Shown piece by piece: positions 9,601 through 18,735 of a stretch of DNA of 64,000 nucleotides. The notes beneath the pieces are model-generated. The model was not told the DNA's origin. It did not search any database and was given only the letters and a program-made list of their open reading frames with translations. Origin of the DNA: Rhizobiaceae bacterium CPCC 101076. Its GTDB lineage: Bacteria > Pseudomonadota > Alphaproteobacteria > Rhizobiales > Methylopilaceae. The position numbers were made by a program, and so were the translations under genes. Where the stretch lies: positions 49,129-113,128 of the forward strand of contig QDFX01000014.1 in the NCBI GenBank assembly GCA_003347645.1. The letters are read 5' to 3'. The stretch's first letter is position 1. Every line of letters begins with the position of its first letter.

Positions 9601-10346
9601 CACCTGCTCACCTGCCCAACCACCACCGGTTCTATCGGCTCGCGTGGGTCCGCCAGGATCACCGGCCCGCCACGCCATTCCAACCGGCCGCGCACCCGCA
9701 CGACCTTGCCGGAGAGCGCTTCGGCTGGGCGGCCATCCGCCATCGCGGACCAATCCTTCTCGGCGACGATCAGGCTCAGCCCGCGACGCCAATATTTCGC
9801 AAAATTCAGATAGACGCGATCCCGAACCTTACGGGTCGAGATCACCTGCCCCTCCGCGACGACATGCTCGCCCAGTCTCGCGACCAAGGCATCGCCATCC
9901 GCCGCCCTGATCACATAGCCGGAGCCGCGCCAGACTCCAAGCCGCGCGGCGCGCGCTTTCGCTTCCATTTGCAGGAGGGTTTCGAGGCAGGCCGGACGCG
10001 ACAGCGCGGCGGCATGGCCAAGCCCTTCGGCAAGCAGGGTTTCCTCAATCAGCACACCGCCGGTCTCCGGATGAACCGGGAAACGGCCCCAGCGATCGGC
10101 CGGGCCGGCAGGACGCAGGATCACCGGCCGGTAGGCTGTCAGCCTCCCCAGGCGATCGCGTCCCGACGTATCGAGGATCATACCGGCAAGGGTGAAGACA
10201 CGGCCGTCCGGGGAGCGGAGCCCGTCTTCGACGAGCTGGAGACCCGCGATCGTCTCGATGGGAGCGGGCGGGCATTCGGCGAATGCGGGCCGCCCTTCGC
10301 CCAGAACGAGCGCAACGAGCAGGATTGGACCCGTGAGGAGCCGCAT
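9600..10346 (-). CDS. Secreted SNase-like (thermonuclease family) protein
   Basis: 248 residues from the ATG at 10346, chosen because it begins a clean signal peptide (MRLLTGPILLVALVLGEG, cleavage near AFA-EC); an ATG 45 nt upstream would add a charged N-terminus. The middle (about 70-150) shows the staphylococcal-nuclease-like fold (LAGMILDT, EETLLAEGLG, ARAARLGVWRG). The usual catalytic Arg-Asp-Glu set is not clearly conserved, so nuclease activity is doubtful. The C-terminal part is an extra region. Translationally coupled to the M48 protease gene downstream. Confidence 0.7.
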   Translation of the reverse strand: MRLLTGPILLVALVLGEGRPAFAECPPAPIETIAGLQLVEDGLRSPDGRVFTLAGMILDTSGRDRLGRLTAYRPVILRPAGPADRWGRFPVHPETGGVLIEETLLAEGLGHAAALSRPACLETLLQMEAKARAARLGVWRGSGYVIRAADGDALVARLGEHVVAEGQVISTRKVRDRVYLNFAKYWRRGLSLIVAEKDWSAMADGRPAEALSGKVVRVRGRLEWRGGPVILADPREPIEPVVVGQVSR

Positions 10347-10424
10347 ATTTTGCAGTCTAGGCTGAGGACGAGGTGCGATGACAGGCTGCAAATCGGCGCG
10401 CGGTTATGATACCCAGACCGCGGC

Positions 10425-10501
10425 GGTCCCGTAGCTCAGCTGGACAGAGCGGCGGTTTCCTAAACCGTAGGTCGGAGGTTCGAGCCCTCCCGGGATCACC
10501 A
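10425..10501 (+). tRNA. tRNA-Arg (anticodon CCU)
   Basis: 77 nt including the encoded CCA. The acceptor stem GGTCCCG pairs with CGGGATC (one G-U), the D stem is GCTC/GAGC, the anticodon stem GCGGT/ACCGT holds loop TTCCTAA with anticodon CCT, and the T arm is GGAGG-TTCGAGC-CCTCC. It reads AGG codons. This tRNA is a common integration target, but no integrase or repeated 3' end was seen downstream. Confidence 0.96.
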
Positions 10502-10760
10502 CAGAAAATGACCGGCGCTGTCGTCTACGGAATAGTCCGGCGGCCATCACCATGCAGGCCTCGCAGACCTGCGTCGCATAACTTGCGATACGGAACGACT
10601 GAGACCGCAGGGGTGAATGTACGCCAAAATCGGTCGTTTATCGGACGTGCATGCCAATCGTGTGTGTGGCGTCAATTGCTCGCAGGTCAGTCAAGGGCGC
10701 CGGGCCGCCCCGTGATCCTCAGGCTGAGGCAGGAGGTGTCGATCGGGCGCATATTTTCTT

Positions 10761-11621
10761 TCAGGATTGTACGTTCGCGATGTGATTGGTCACCGTAGTG
10801 ATGAAGGCCCGCAGACGTTCAAGACGCCTTATGTCACGGTGGTAGCCCATCCAGATATCGCGTCCGGGCGGTTCCGCCGGCAGGTTTAACCGGCGGAGGC
10901 CGGGCATCTGATTGCCGACGACCTGCGGCAGAACTGCGATACCGATGCCGATGCGGCACATGCGCCCCTGAACGTTCCGATTGTTCGACCGCAGAACGGT
11001 TCTGGCATTTGGGAAGCTCTCCTTAAGCCAACCGATATCTGGGAACTGGCCCGTCGACGTATCGTGGGTAATCAGCCGAAACCCGGCTCCATCGCCGTAT
11101 GCCGGTTCGGGCGATTCCGTCGCGACGTAGGCACCATAGGACAACCGGACTAGCCGTCGCTGCACGACGTCGGGCGTGTCGAAGGGAACGATGCGGAAGG
11201 CGATGTCGGCCTCGCGCTGCGCGAGGCTGAACAAGCGGGTGCCCGTCAGGATCTCGACATCGACGTTGGGATAGGCGCTCGCATAGTCGGCGATGATCGG
11301 GGGCAGGACGTAGGCGCCGAACCAGTCGGCAGACGAGACGCGCAAGCTGCCGCGAAGGTTTTGCTCCTGCCCGGCGAGCCGCCGCTGCATCGCCAAGGCG
11401 CCTTCCTCCATCTGCTCCGCCAGGGCGATGATGGAATGGCCTTCTTCCGTCGGAACGAGGCCGTCGGCCGTCCTCTGAAACAACGTATTGCCGGTTGCCT
11501 GTTCGAGAGCCCGCAGCCGGCGCCCGACAGTCGGATGGCTCAGATGAAGCGCACGGGCAGCGCCGCCCAGCGTGCCGGAACGGACGATCGCCAGGAAAAT
11601 TCGGACGTCACTCCACTCCAT
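10761..11621 (-). CDS. LysR family transcriptional regulator
   Basis: 286 residues: an N-terminal winged HTH (MEWSDVRIFLAIVRSGTLGG to about residue 65) and a LysR effector-binding domain. The group resembles regulators that start with WSDVR. It is divergent from the EthD/MFS operon across a 145-bp gap, the usual arrangement for LysR control of a neighbouring operon. A weak dyad TCAG-N13-CTGA sits in that gap. Effector unknown. Confidence 0.88.
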   Translation of the reverse strand: MEWSDVRIFLAIVRSGTLGGAARALHLSHPTVGRRLRALEQATGNTLFQRTADGLVPTEEGHSIIALAEQMEEGALAMQRRLAGQEQNLRGSLRVSSADWFGAYVLPPIIADYASAYPNVDVEILTGTRLFSLAQREADIAFRIVPFDTPDVVQRRLVRLSYGAYVATESPEPAYGDGAGFRLITHDTSTGQFPDIGWLKESFPNARTVLRSNNRNVQGRMCRIGIGIAVLPQVVGNQMPGLRRLNLPAEPPGRDIWMGYHRDIRRLERLRAFITTVTNHIANVQS

Positions 11622-11766
11622 TGCGCCTGACCTACAAAACTGAACGCCATGCGTACAGCAATGTCAGTTATCGAACAAATCTGATGGCCTAGATGATGCC
11701 GGGGCCACAAAGCGCCCGGCGCGACATCTCCATAGCCGCCGATTTCAACATTCTGAGAGGACCGCC

Positions 11767-12066
11767 ATGATCACCATGTACGTGACCTATGCCGGGAACG
11801 GCAACACGCCGTTCAACCGCGAACATTGGATCAACGTCCATTTCCCGCTCGTGCTCGAATGCTGGGGGCCCTACGGGCTCGAACGCCTCGCCGGCTTCTT
11901 CCCGCAGGGAGACGGCGCCGGCCTGATCGCGATCGCGACCTGCGTGTTCCGGGACGAGGCGGCCATGAGAGCGGCGTTGAACTCATCCGAAACGGCGCGG
12001 GTGATGGCCGACGTGGATCTCGTCACGGCCGTCAAGCCGCAGCGCAGCCTGGCGACACCTCTCTGA
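11767..12066 (+). CDS. EthD family protein
   Basis: 99 residues preceded by GAGAGGA. The start MITMYVTYAGN and the NREHWINVHFPLVLECWGPYGLE stretch match the small ferredoxin-like-fold EthD family (dimeric alpha/beta barrel), whose members help oxidative degradation of ethers or act as monooxygenase-like enzymes. The exact reaction cannot be told. It precedes the exporter gene and faces the LysR gene, so all three probably respond to one compound. Confidence 0.75.
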   Translation: MITMYVTYAGNGNTPFNREHWINVHFPLVLECWGPYGLERLAGFFPQGDGAGLIAIATCVFRDEAAMRAALNSSETARVMADVDLVTAVKPQRSLATPL

Positions 12067-12138
12067 GCCGCAACCATGCCGACCAATCCAGGACCTGTCG
12101 GCATCAGCGAAATTCACAATCAAGAACGGAAGACAGCC

Positions 12139-13617
12139 GTGAGTGTCAGTGTCATATCTCAGGCGGGAACATTGCCGGCCGCCACGCCCCAGGCCGATGC
12201 GGTCCCGCTCGACCCGCGCCGATGGGCGATGTTCGTGGTTCTGCTGGCTGGCGCATTCCTGCCGCCGCTCGATTTCTTCATCGTCAATGTCGCGCTTCCC
12301 TCGATCCGCGAGGGATTGGGCGCATCGCCCTCCGCCGAGCAACTCGTCATTTCCTCATACGCCGGGCTCTATGCCGTGACGCTGATCACCGGCGGGCGAC
12401 TGGGCGACCTGTTCGGACGCGGCCGTGTGTTCATCCTCGGGCTGATCGGCTTTGCGGCAGCGTCGCTGCTGTGCGGTTTCGCTTGGTCGCCTTGGTCGCT
12501 GATCGCGGGGCGCGCCTTGCAGGGCGTGACGGCGGCAGTCATGGCGCCGCAGGCACTGGCTTCGGTGCAGGCGATGTTCCCTGAAAAGGAAAAACCGCTG
12601 GCGCTCAGCCTCTATGGCGCGGTCTTCGGTCTGGCCTCCGTCGTCGGCCAGGCACTGGGCGGAGTCTTGATTTCACTCGATCTGATGGGCCTGGGGTGGC
12701 GGGCGATCTTCCTCGTCAACCTCCCGGTCGCGATCGTGGTCGTGCTGTTCGGCATCTCTATCCTGAAGGAAACGCGTGCGCAGGACGCGCGCAGGCTGGA
12801 CCTCGGCGGCACGGCTTTGTCGATGGTGACGCTCGGTGCGCTGATCCTGCCATTGATCGAGGGGCGCGAAGCGGGCTGGCCCTTATGGTCCTTGCTGTCG
12901 CTGGCAGCGGTGCCGGTGCTGGCGCGGTTTTTCTGGCGGTATGAATCCCGGCTGGCTCGCTCCGGCGGCACCCCTTTGCTCGATCCGGCCGCCTTGCAGG
13001 CACCGGGGCTTGGCCGCGCGCTGCTGGTCGCGCTGTCGTTCTATTCGATCGGCGCCTTCTTCCTGCTGTTCTCAATCTATCTGCAAGGCGCGCTGCACGT
13101 GTCCGCGCTCAGCGCTGGCTTCGTCTTCCTTCCGTTCGGTGCAGGGTTCCTTCTGGGGCCGCTGTCTACATCTGCCGGCAGGCAGATCTTCGGCGCGTAT
13201 GTCAATCCGATCGGCTTAGGTCTGGAAACCATCGGCCTTCTTGGCCTGGTCTGGCTCATCATGGCGACTCCGACCGGGGCACCGCCTGCACCCGTGCCGC
13301 TTGGGGTCATCCTGTTCGTGATCGGCTTCGGCCAGGGGCTCGGACTGCCGACCTTGATGCGGATGGTGACGGGCCGCGTCGCGCCGGCGTTCTCCGGCAT
13401 GATCGCCGGCATCGTCAGTTCGACCCTGCAAGTCAGCACCGCGCTCAGCGTCGCGGTGATCGGCGGGATTTTCTACACAGTCCTTGACGCGCGCACCGAT
13501 CCGGCAGCCATCACTCAGGCGTTCATCGTCGCCGTCCTCTGCATCGCTGTCTGCCTCGCTGGCGGCGCCTGGCTGGGTATCACTTTGGCCAAAGCGACCT
13601 TTCCCGGGCCAACATAG
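12139..13617 (+). CDS. MFS drug exporter, DHA2 (14-TM) type
   Basis: 492 residues from a GTG with GGAAG 6 nt upstream; an in-frame ATG at 12076 would give 513 residues but lacks a ribosome site. It has about 14 hydrophobic segments, TM1 with the signature LDFFIVNVALPSI, and a GGRLGDLFGRGR loop between TM2 and TM3, as in QacA/EmrB antiporters. Probably exports a toxic or aromatic compound under LysR control. Specificity is not visible in the sequence. Confidence 0.87.
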   Translation: MSVSVISQAGTLPAATPQADAVPLDPRRWAMFVVLLAGAFLPPLDFFIVNVALPSIREGLGASPSAEQLVISSYAGLYAVTLITGGRLGDLFGRGRVFILGLIGFAAASLLCGFAWSPWSLIAGRALQGVTAAVMAPQALASVQAMFPEKEKPLALSLYGAVFGLASVVGQALGGVLISLDLMGLGWRAIFLVNLPVAIVVVLFGISILKETRAQDARRLDLGGTALSMVTLGALILPLIEGREAGWPLWSLLSLAAVPVLARFFWRYESRLARSGGTPLLDPAALQAPGLGRALLVALSFYSIGAFFLLFSIYLQGALHVSALSAGFVFLPFGAGFLLGPLSTSAGRQIFGAYVNPIGLGLETIGLLGLVWLIMATPTGAPPAPVPLGVILFVIGFGQGLGLPTLMRMVTGRVAPAFSGMIAGIVSSTLQVSTALSVAVIGGIFYTVLDARTDPAAITQAFIVAVLCIAVCLAGGAWLGITLAKATFPGPT

Positions 13618-13794
13618 CGATGGACTGCCATCACGGATCGGAAGCGTGAGGCGCGCCCGGGACGAACAGTGAGGACGATCGAGAGGAATCAGCGGCAGGA
13701 ACCAGCTGGGGGCGCTGCTGGCGGCTCCAATGAGCCGCGCAGGATGAGCAGGCGAAACTGCTGGCAGTCGCATAAGTTTTCTTCTGGAACTCGA

Positions 13795-13845
13795 AGACCC
13801 CGCCTTTGCGAGCTTGCCTTGAAAACGTTTGCTTTCGCGGGGTCT
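13795..13845. repeat. Long-loop inverted repeat between MFS and copA ends
   Basis: AGACCCCGC and GCGGGGTCT are separated by 33 nt in the 255-bp space between the convergent MFS and copA genes. It may help end transcription. No gene is supported in this space, though the composition is less GC-rich than the flanks. Confidence 0.3.
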
Positions 13846-13872
13846 GCCATTTCGTTTCTCCGACATGTGCAA

Positions 13873-16365
13873 CTACCTCATGGAGAGATTGCTCAAGCGC
13901 GGTTTCATGCCCCGGAGGCGCAAGGCGTTCGTGACCACGAACACGCTCGATAGCGCCATCGCCCCGGCCGCGAAGATCGGCGACAGCAGCACGCCGTAGA
14001 GCGGGAACAACGCCCCGGCCGCGACCGGGATCAGAGCCACGTTGTAGGCGAACGCCCAAAACAGGTTTTGCTGGATGTTCTTCAGGGTCGCCCTGGAGAC
14101 GGCGATGGCATTGGCGACATTGCGCAGGTCACCGGACATCAGCACCACGTCGGCGGTCTCGACCGCGATGTCGGTTCCGGTGCCGATGGCGATGCCGACG
14201 CCCGCCTCCGCCAGAGCCGGAGCATCGTTGATGCCGTCGCCGACAAAGACGACGCCGGCGGAACCGGAAGACAACTCCCTTAGCGCCGCGACCTTGCCTG
14301 CAGGCAGCACCTCGGCGACGACCGTGTCCACGCCGACCTGGCGGGCCACGGCCTCGGCGGTCCTGCGGTTGTCGCCCGTGATCATCGCGACCTTCACCCC
14401 GAGGGCGTGCAGCGCCGCGATGCCCGCGGGCGTCGTCGCGCGGATCGGATCCGACACCGCGAGAACCGCCTGGAGGCGTCCGTCGACGGCGACGTACAGC
14501 GGCGACTTGCCCTCGTTCCCGAGACGGCCCGCGACGTCGGCGAACTGATCGACCGACAATCCCGCCGCGGCCATCATCCGATCGGCGCCGATCTCGACGC
14601 GACGGCCGTCCACTGTTCCGCGCGCCCCGTGCCCGGGCACTGCCTCGAAGTCCTCGACGGCGGCGTCGCCGATATCGAGGGTCTTCGCCGCGTCGACGAT
14701 GGCGGCAGCGATCGGATGTTCCGAGCGTGCTTCCACGGCGGCTGACAGCCGCAATATCTCCTCCTCGTCAATCTCGCCGATCACCTCCAGGTCGGTGAGC
14801 CGCGGACGTCCTTCGGTCATCGTGCCCGTCTTGTCGAACGCAACGATCGTTGCCGAGCGCAGTGTTTGCAGGGCGTCGCCGCGCCGGAAGAGGATGCCCA
14901 TCTCGGCAGCCCGACCCGTGCCGACCATGATCGACGTCGGGGTCGCCAGCCCCATCGCGCACGGACAGGCGATGATCAGCACGGCAACGGCGTTGACCAG
15001 CGCGAACGACAGCGCCGGATCGGGGCCGAAGATCAGCCACACGACGAACGTCAGCAGCGCGGCGGTCATGACGGCCGGGACGAACCATGCCGTGACCCGG
15101 TCGACCATCGCCTGGATCGGCAGCTTCGCGCCCTGGGCCTGCTCGACCATGCGGATGATCTGGGCGAGCACCGTGTCGGCGCCGACCTTGGTTGCCCGGA
15201 AGGTGAAGCTGCCCGTCTTGTTGATCGTGCCGCCGACGACTTCGTCTCCGGCGCCCTTCGACACCGGGACGGGCTCTCCGGTGATCATGGATTCGTCGAC
15301 ATAGGACGAGCCGTCGATCACGTCGCCGTCGACCGGGATGCGGTCGCCGGGCCGGACCACGACGACATCTCCGGCGACAACGTCGCCGACGGCGACCTCG
15401 ACGGTCTCGTTCCCGCGCAGGATTTGGGCCGTTCTGGGCTGGAGGCCGACGAGGCGCTTGATGGCCTCGCCCGTCCGGCCCTTGGCGCGCGCCTCGAGGA
15501 ACCGCCCCAGCAAAATGAGGGCGACAATCACCGCCGCCGCCTCGAAGTAGACGTTGCGGGTGCCTTCGGGCATCAGCGCAGGCAAAAACGTCGTCACTGT
15601 GGAGTAAGCCCAGGCAGCCGCCGTCCCCACCGCGACGAGCGAATTCATGTCCGGGCCGCCGCGCAGGAGCGCAGGAACGCCCTTCGTAAAGAAGCGGCGC
15701 CCAGGCCCGACCAGGATAACCGTGGTCAGCACGAACTGGACGACCCGGCTGGTCTGCTCGCCAAGCATGTTCATGACCCAGTCGTGCAGCGCCGGGACCA
15801 GGTGCGTACCCATTTCGAGCACGACGACGGGGAGCGCCAGAACCACCGCGAGGATCAGATTCCGGCGCAGACGGTCGAACTCCTCGGCCTTGTCGCCGTG
15901 GTCGTGGACGTGAACGGCCTGGACGACCTCCTTCGCCTGATAGCCAGCCTTCTCGACGGCGGCGACGAGATCCTTAACGGAGGCCGAGGGTTGGTGGCGG
16001 ACGGTCGCGCGCTCGGTTGCGAGGTTCACCGCGGCCGACGCGACGCCTGGAACCGCGAGAAGCGATTTCTCGACCCGCCGGACGCAGGACGCGCAGGTCA
16101 TGCCTTCGATTGCGAGGTCTGTCTGCTCTGGGGCGATCTCGTATCCGGCGGAGAACACCGCCTGCTCTAGATCGGACGCGACGACTGAGCGCGCGGCGTC
16201 GACGCTGGCGCGCCCGGTCGCGAGATTGACTGAAGCCCGGGAGACGCCGGGGACACGCTCCAGCGCCTTCTCGACCCGGCGCACGCATGAGGCGCAGGTC
16301 ATTCCCTGGATCGCGAGATCGAATTTCTCCGTCCGCTCGGGGGACGGCGCAGTTGTCGTGGACAT
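13873..16365 (-). CDS. copA: Cu(I)-exporting P1B-type ATPase CopA
   Basis: 830 residues from the ATG at 16365 with AAGGAG 6 nt upstream. Two N-terminal heavy-metal domains each carry GMTCASC (cysteines 24/27 and 91/94). The transmembrane CPC metal site lies near residue 466, the phosphorylated aspartate in DKTGT near 510, the SEHP motif follows, and the hinge motif [10 protein letters not shown] is near the end. These mark a P1B-1 copper(I) pump of the inner membrane. It is divergent from copZ, with a CueR-type operator in front of each gene. Confidence 0.95.
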   Translation of the reverse strand: MSTTTAPSPERTEKFDLAIQGMTCASCVRRVEKALERVPGVSRASVNLATGRASVDAARSVVASDLEQAVFSAGYEIAPEQTDLAIEGMTCASCVRRVEKSLLAVPGVASAAVNLATERATVRHQPSASVKDLVAAVEKAGYQAKEVVQAVHVHDHGDKAEEFDRLRRNLILAVVLALPVVVLEMGTHLVPALHDWVMNMLGEQTSRVVQFVLTTVILVGPGRRFFTKGVPALLRGGPDMNSLVAVGTAAAWAYSTVTTFLPALMPEGTRNVYFEAAAVIVALILLGRFLEARAKGRTGEAIKRLVGLQPRTAQILRGNETVEVAVGDVVAGDVVVVRPGDRIPVDGDVIDGSSYVDESMITGEPVPVSKGAGDEVVGGTINKTGSFTFRATKVGADTVLAQIIRMVEQAQGAKLPIQAMVDRVTAWFVPAVMTAALLTFVVWLIFGPDPALSFALVNAVAVLIIACPCAMGLATPTSIMVGTGRAAEMGILFRRGDALQTLRSATIVAFDKTGTMTEGRPRLTDLEVIGEIDEEEILRLSAAVEARSEHPIAAAIVDAAKTLDIGDAAVEDFEAVPGHGARGTVDGRRVEIGADRMMAAAGLSVDQFADVAGRLGNEGKSPLYVAVDGRLQAVLAVSDPIRATTPAGIAALHALGVKVAMITGDNRRTAEAVARQVGVDTVVAEVLPAGKVAALRELSSGSAGVVFVGDGINDAPALAEAGVGIAIGTGTDIAVETADVVLMSGDLRNVANAIAVSRATLKNIQQNLFWAFAYNVALIPVAAGALFPLYGVLLSPIFAAGAMALSSVFVVTNALRLRGMKPRLSNLSMR

Positions 16366-16396
16366 GGCCACTCCTTTCACTGCGCTGTCAGATGGG

Positions 16397-16419
16397 GCTT
16401 CCCGTCATGGGAAGGTCAA
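16397..16419 (-). promoter_or_regulatory. CueR-type operator/promoter of copA
   Basis: On the minus strand TTGACC (-35) opens directly into the dyad ACCTTCCC...GGGAAGC, the layout of CueR promoters, where the activator binds the over-long spacer between -35 and -10. The copA ATG is about 30 nt downstream. The -10 hexamer is poor, as expected for MerR-family promoters. Confidence 0.75.
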
Positions 16420-16442
16420 GGGCACAGCCACAAAAACCGGTC

Positions 16443-16466
16443 TTGACCTTCCCACCGCTGGAACCT
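16443..16466 (+). promoter_or_regulatory. CueR-type operator/promoter of copZ
   Basis: TTGACC followed by the dyad ACCTTCC-N7-GGAACCT on the plus strand, 35 nt before the copZ start. It closely matches the E. coli copA CueR box in arms and spacing. Confidence 0.78.
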
Positions 16467-16500
16467 CCACCTTCGCTCCGACTCGCGAAAGGAGATCACG

Positions 16501-16701
16501 TTGACGAAGTTTGAGGTTCAAGAGATGTCCTGCGGCCACTGCGTCAAGGCTGTGACCGAAGCCGTAAAGGGCGTCGACCCGGCCGCTTCGGTGGACGTGG
16601 ACTTGAAGAGCAAGACCGTGTCCGTCGAGAGCGACGCCCTTGTCGAGACCCTGTTCAGGGCCATCAACGACGCCGGATATGAAGTGAAGACGGTGAATTG
16701 A
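16501..16701 (+). CDS. copZ: Copper chaperone CopZ (heavy-metal-associated domain)
   Basis: 66 residues from a TTG start with AAAGGAG upstream. One HMA domain with the metal site MSCGHC (cysteines 10 and 13, histidine between) and the usual beta-alpha-beta-beta-alpha-beta length. It should carry Cu(I) in the cytoplasm to CopA or CueR. Divergent from copA and preceded by its own CueR-type box. Confidence 0.9.
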   Translation: MTKFEVQEMSCGHCVKAVTEAVKGVDPAASVDVDLKSKTVSVESDALVETLFRAINDAGYEVKTVN

Positions 16702-16772
16702 CTGCCCCCGAAGGAGTGTCGTCATCAGCGGACCCCGCTACAGTACGTCTCACACCGCATCAAGCCCGAGTC

Positions 16773-16803
16773 GCCGGGCGGCGGAAGGATTTCGCCGCCC
16801 GGC
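16773..16803. terminator. Bidirectional hairpin between copZ and the four-helix copper protein gene
   Basis: A perfect 11-bp stem GCCGGGCGGCG/CGCCGCCCGGC with a 9-nt loop lies 71 bp after the copZ stop and 6 bp before the stop of the convergent gene. It lacks a T-tract on either side but is very stable. Confidence 0.6.
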
Positions 16804-16809
16804 GGTCAA

Positions 16810-17232
16810 TCAATGTTGAGCGGAGCGTCCGGGGCTGATGCTCGCCGCGGCCTCGCGGCAGGCCTGCTCGCACTGGCGGCAGGTGTCAGCGCAAATCCGG
16901 CAGTGCTCGTGATGGTCGGCGTGGCGGGCGCACTCCTCTCCGCAGACGCGGCATGCCTCGGAGCACACTTCGAGCATGCTCTTGATCAGCGCCTCGTTTG
17001 AGCCCGTGCGCCGGGTCGCGACCGAGGCCGTCGTGGCGCAGACGTCGGCGCAATCGAGGTCGAGGCGGATGCACTGGGTCAGCTCGGCCGCCATCGGCTC
17101 GCCAAGGCAGGCGTCGGCGCACGAGGTGCAGATCAGCGCGCAGTCCGCAGCGATGTCGATCGCCCGGATCAGGGCGTCGTTCGTGCTGCCCTGAACGTGC
17201 GGATGGGTGGCTATCATCTGTTGGGTGTGCAT
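16810..17232 (-). CDS. Four-helix bundle copper-binding protein (DUF326/Csp-like)
   Basis: 140 residues from ATG 17232; longer upstream starts read through GC-rich non-family sequence. The chain is rich in CxxxC pairs along predicted helices (CALICTSCADAC, CADVC, CSEACRVCGEEC, CRICADTCRQCEQAC), as in DUF326 and copper storage proteins of methylotrophs, where cysteines line the core of a four-helix bundle and hold many Cu(I) ions. No signal peptide, so probably cytosolic. It sits in the copper island and probably buffers excess copper. Confidence 0.88.
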   Translation of the reverse strand: MHTQQMIATHPHVQGSTNDALIRAIDIAADCALICTSCADACLGEPMAAELTQCIRLDLDCADVCATTASVATRRTGSNEALIKSMLEVCSEACRVCGEECARHADHHEHCRICADTCRQCEQACREAAASISPGRSAQH

Positions 17233-17350
17233 GGTCTTGCTCCATGGAATGCTTGGCTCGACGGCCGAAATTCGGCCGCATGAAGGTTCGCGACGTCTTC
17301 CGCCGCGGACCAAGGAGCGCCTTCCGGCGCCTTGCCAGCCCCTGGGCATG

Positions 17351-17372
17351 CGGGGGCGCCTAGGCGCCCCCG
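17351..17372. terminator. Perfect GC palindrome after the DUF305 gene
   Basis: A 22-bp perfect palindrome (arms CGGGGGCGCCT) lies 11 bp beyond the DUF305 stop, between it and the next minus-strand gene. It probably acts as a transcription barrier or 3'-end stabiliser; there is no T-tract. Confidence 0.5.
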
Positions 17373-17383
17373 CCGCCCAGTCC

Positions 17384-17740
17384 TTACTTGTTGGCAGACT
17401 GCCACTTCTTCATCTCGCCGATCTCCTTCTTCTGGTCGGCGATGATTTTCTCGGCCATCTTCTTGAGCTCGGGATCCCTGCCGTACTTGAGCTCGACCTC
17501 GGCCATGTCGATCGCGCCCTGATGGTGCGGGATCATCATCATGACGAAATCCTTGTCGGCATCCCCCGTCGGCTTCATGCCATTCATGGTGTCCATCATC
17601 TTCTGATGGGCCTCCATGTTGGCCTTGGCCGCGGGCGTATCGTGCGCGGCGCCGTGACTCGTCTGCGCGGCAGCCGGGAGCGCGCTCATCATCGCGGCGA
17701 TCACGGACGCGCCAATAATACTTTTCATCGTGTTCTTCAT
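17384..17740 (-). CDS. DUF305 family exported protein
   Basis: 118 residues from ATG 17740, chosen over one 12 nt upstream because GGAG is properly spaced. A signal peptide ends near AAAQT. The DUF305 core has His/Met-rich motifs (MMDTMNGM, FVMMMIPHHQGAIDMAE) resembling a ferritin-like four-helix bundle. The family is often found beside copper genes and the Met/His clusters suit periplasmic copper binding. It follows the small Cys/His-rich gene on the same strand. Confidence 0.88.
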   Translation of the reverse strand: MKNTMKSIIGASVIAAMMSALPAAAQTSHGAAHDTPAAKANMEAHQKMMDTMNGMKPTGDADKDFVMMMIPHHQGAIDMAEVELKYGRDPELKKMAEKIIADQKKEIGEMKKWQSANK

Positions 17741-17799
17741 GTTCGTCTCCATGCTCCCAGCAGGGAGCGACGTGATGTGATTTCGCTTCGCTGGAGACG

Positions 17800-18105
17800 T
17801 CACACCTTGGGCGGCGGCCGTGGCGGGCGAACGACGGAACCTGACATGGCGGCTGCAAACGGTTCCGGAACCCCGCTCTCGACCGCCGGTGCGGCGGCGG
17901 GCTGCGGGGCAGGCAGAACGGTTCCCAGGCACATGCCGAGGCAGCAGCACGCGGTATTCTGCTTCTGGTTGCCGTGGTGGTCCCCATGCGACGACTGACC
18001 GGGACAGCCCATCGCGGCACCGTGCCTCGAGCCGTGCGCATGCGCCGCTGGTCCGTAGGTGCCCAGCACCGTGCACAGGAAGAAGGCGATCAGAAAGGCT
18101 CTCAT
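17800..18105 (-). CDS. Small exported Cys/His-rich protein of the copper island
   Basis: 101 residues. A signal peptide (MRAFLIAFFLCTVLG...AHAHG) is followed by a His/Cys-rich stretch: histidines at about 22-45, GCPGQSS, and the cluster CCCLGMC, then a Pro/Ala-rich tail ending PRPPPK. It resembles CopL-like small metal-resistance proteins only in style, so I give no family name. A CueR-type promoter lies about 80 bp upstream on the same strand, so it is very likely copper-induced, together with the DUF305 gene behind it. Confidence 0.7.
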   Translation of the reverse strand: MRAFLIAFFLCTVLGTYGPAAHAHGSRHGAAMGCPGQSSHGDHHGNQKQNTACCCLGMCLGTVLPAPQPAAAPAVESGVPEPFAAAMSGSVVRPPRPPPKV

Positions 18106-18186
18106 GCGGCGGGCTCCCGGTGGGGCAATCCAGCGATCGCGGAAGAGTTCCCGCGAACCGGGACGGGGACTTGAAATGAGGAGTGC

Positions 18187-18210
18187 ACCTTCCCATCATG
18201 GTAAGGTCAA
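18187..18210 (-). promoter_or_regulatory. CueR-type operator between cueR and the Cys/His-rich gene
   Basis: The dyad ACCTTCCC...GTAAGGT overlaps a minus-strand TTGACC. Its orientation drives the small Cys/His-rich gene and DUF305 gene; cueR starts 18 nt away on the other strand and may be autoregulated. Confidence 0.75.
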
Positions 18211-18227
18211 CCACAAGGAGAAGGGTC

Positions 18228-18665
18228 ATGAACATTGGCGAGGCCGCGAAGGCTTCCGGCGTTTCCGCCAAGATGATCCGGTACTACGAATCCATCGACC
18301 TTCTGCCTCTGCCGGAGCGCCGCGACAGCGGTTACCGCGACTACGGCGAGAATGACCTGCATCGCCTCAGGTTCGTCCGGCGCGCCCGCGACCTTGGCTT
18401 TTCGATGGCGAGCATCAAGGAATTGCTGGCGCTGTGGGGCGACAGCGACCGCAGTACCGCCGACGTGCGCGCAGTCGCCCGCAGGCACATCGCCGAACTC
18501 GAGCGGCAGGCGCTCAAGATTCAGGAGATGGCCAGGACGCTGCGTGACCTTGTCGGCCAGTGTGAGAAGGGGGACCGACCGCACTGTCCAATCATCGTGG
18601 AGCTCGGAGGCGGCGTCGAAACCGCTCCAGCCGTACCGAAGATCAACCGGAATAGCCGTCACTGA
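18228..18665 (+). CDS. cueR: Cu(I)-responsive MerR-family activator CueR
   Basis: 145 residues from the ATG with AAGGAG upstream; the longer frame reads through the operator. An N-terminal MerR HTH (MNIGEAAKASGVSAKMIRYYES), a dimerisation helix, and a metal loop with cysteines at 112 and 120 (QCEKGDRPHC), the same positions as in E. coli CueR, mark a monovalent copper/silver/gold sensor. A serine near residue 76 also fits. It should activate copA, copZ and the 17.4-18.1 kb genes through the three boxes listed here. Confidence 0.93.
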   Translation: MNIGEAAKASGVSAKMIRYYESIDLLPLPERRDSGYRDYGENDLHRLRFVRRARDLGFSMASIKELLALWGDSDRSTADVRAVARRHIAELERQALKIQEMARTLRDLVGQCEKGDRPHCPIIVELGGGVETAPAVPKINRNSRH

Positions 18666-18735
18666 CCGCTCCGTAGGCTTGCGGCCGCTTCGCAGCAAGG
18701 CGCACCCAGGCGGAAGTTGAAGCGGACGACGGCGC

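Noticed and set aside
14866..16170. 434-residue plus-strand frame over copA
   Set aside because: Product is rich in Arg, Asp and His without domain pattern and lies fully inside copA, which has all P-type ATPase motifs.
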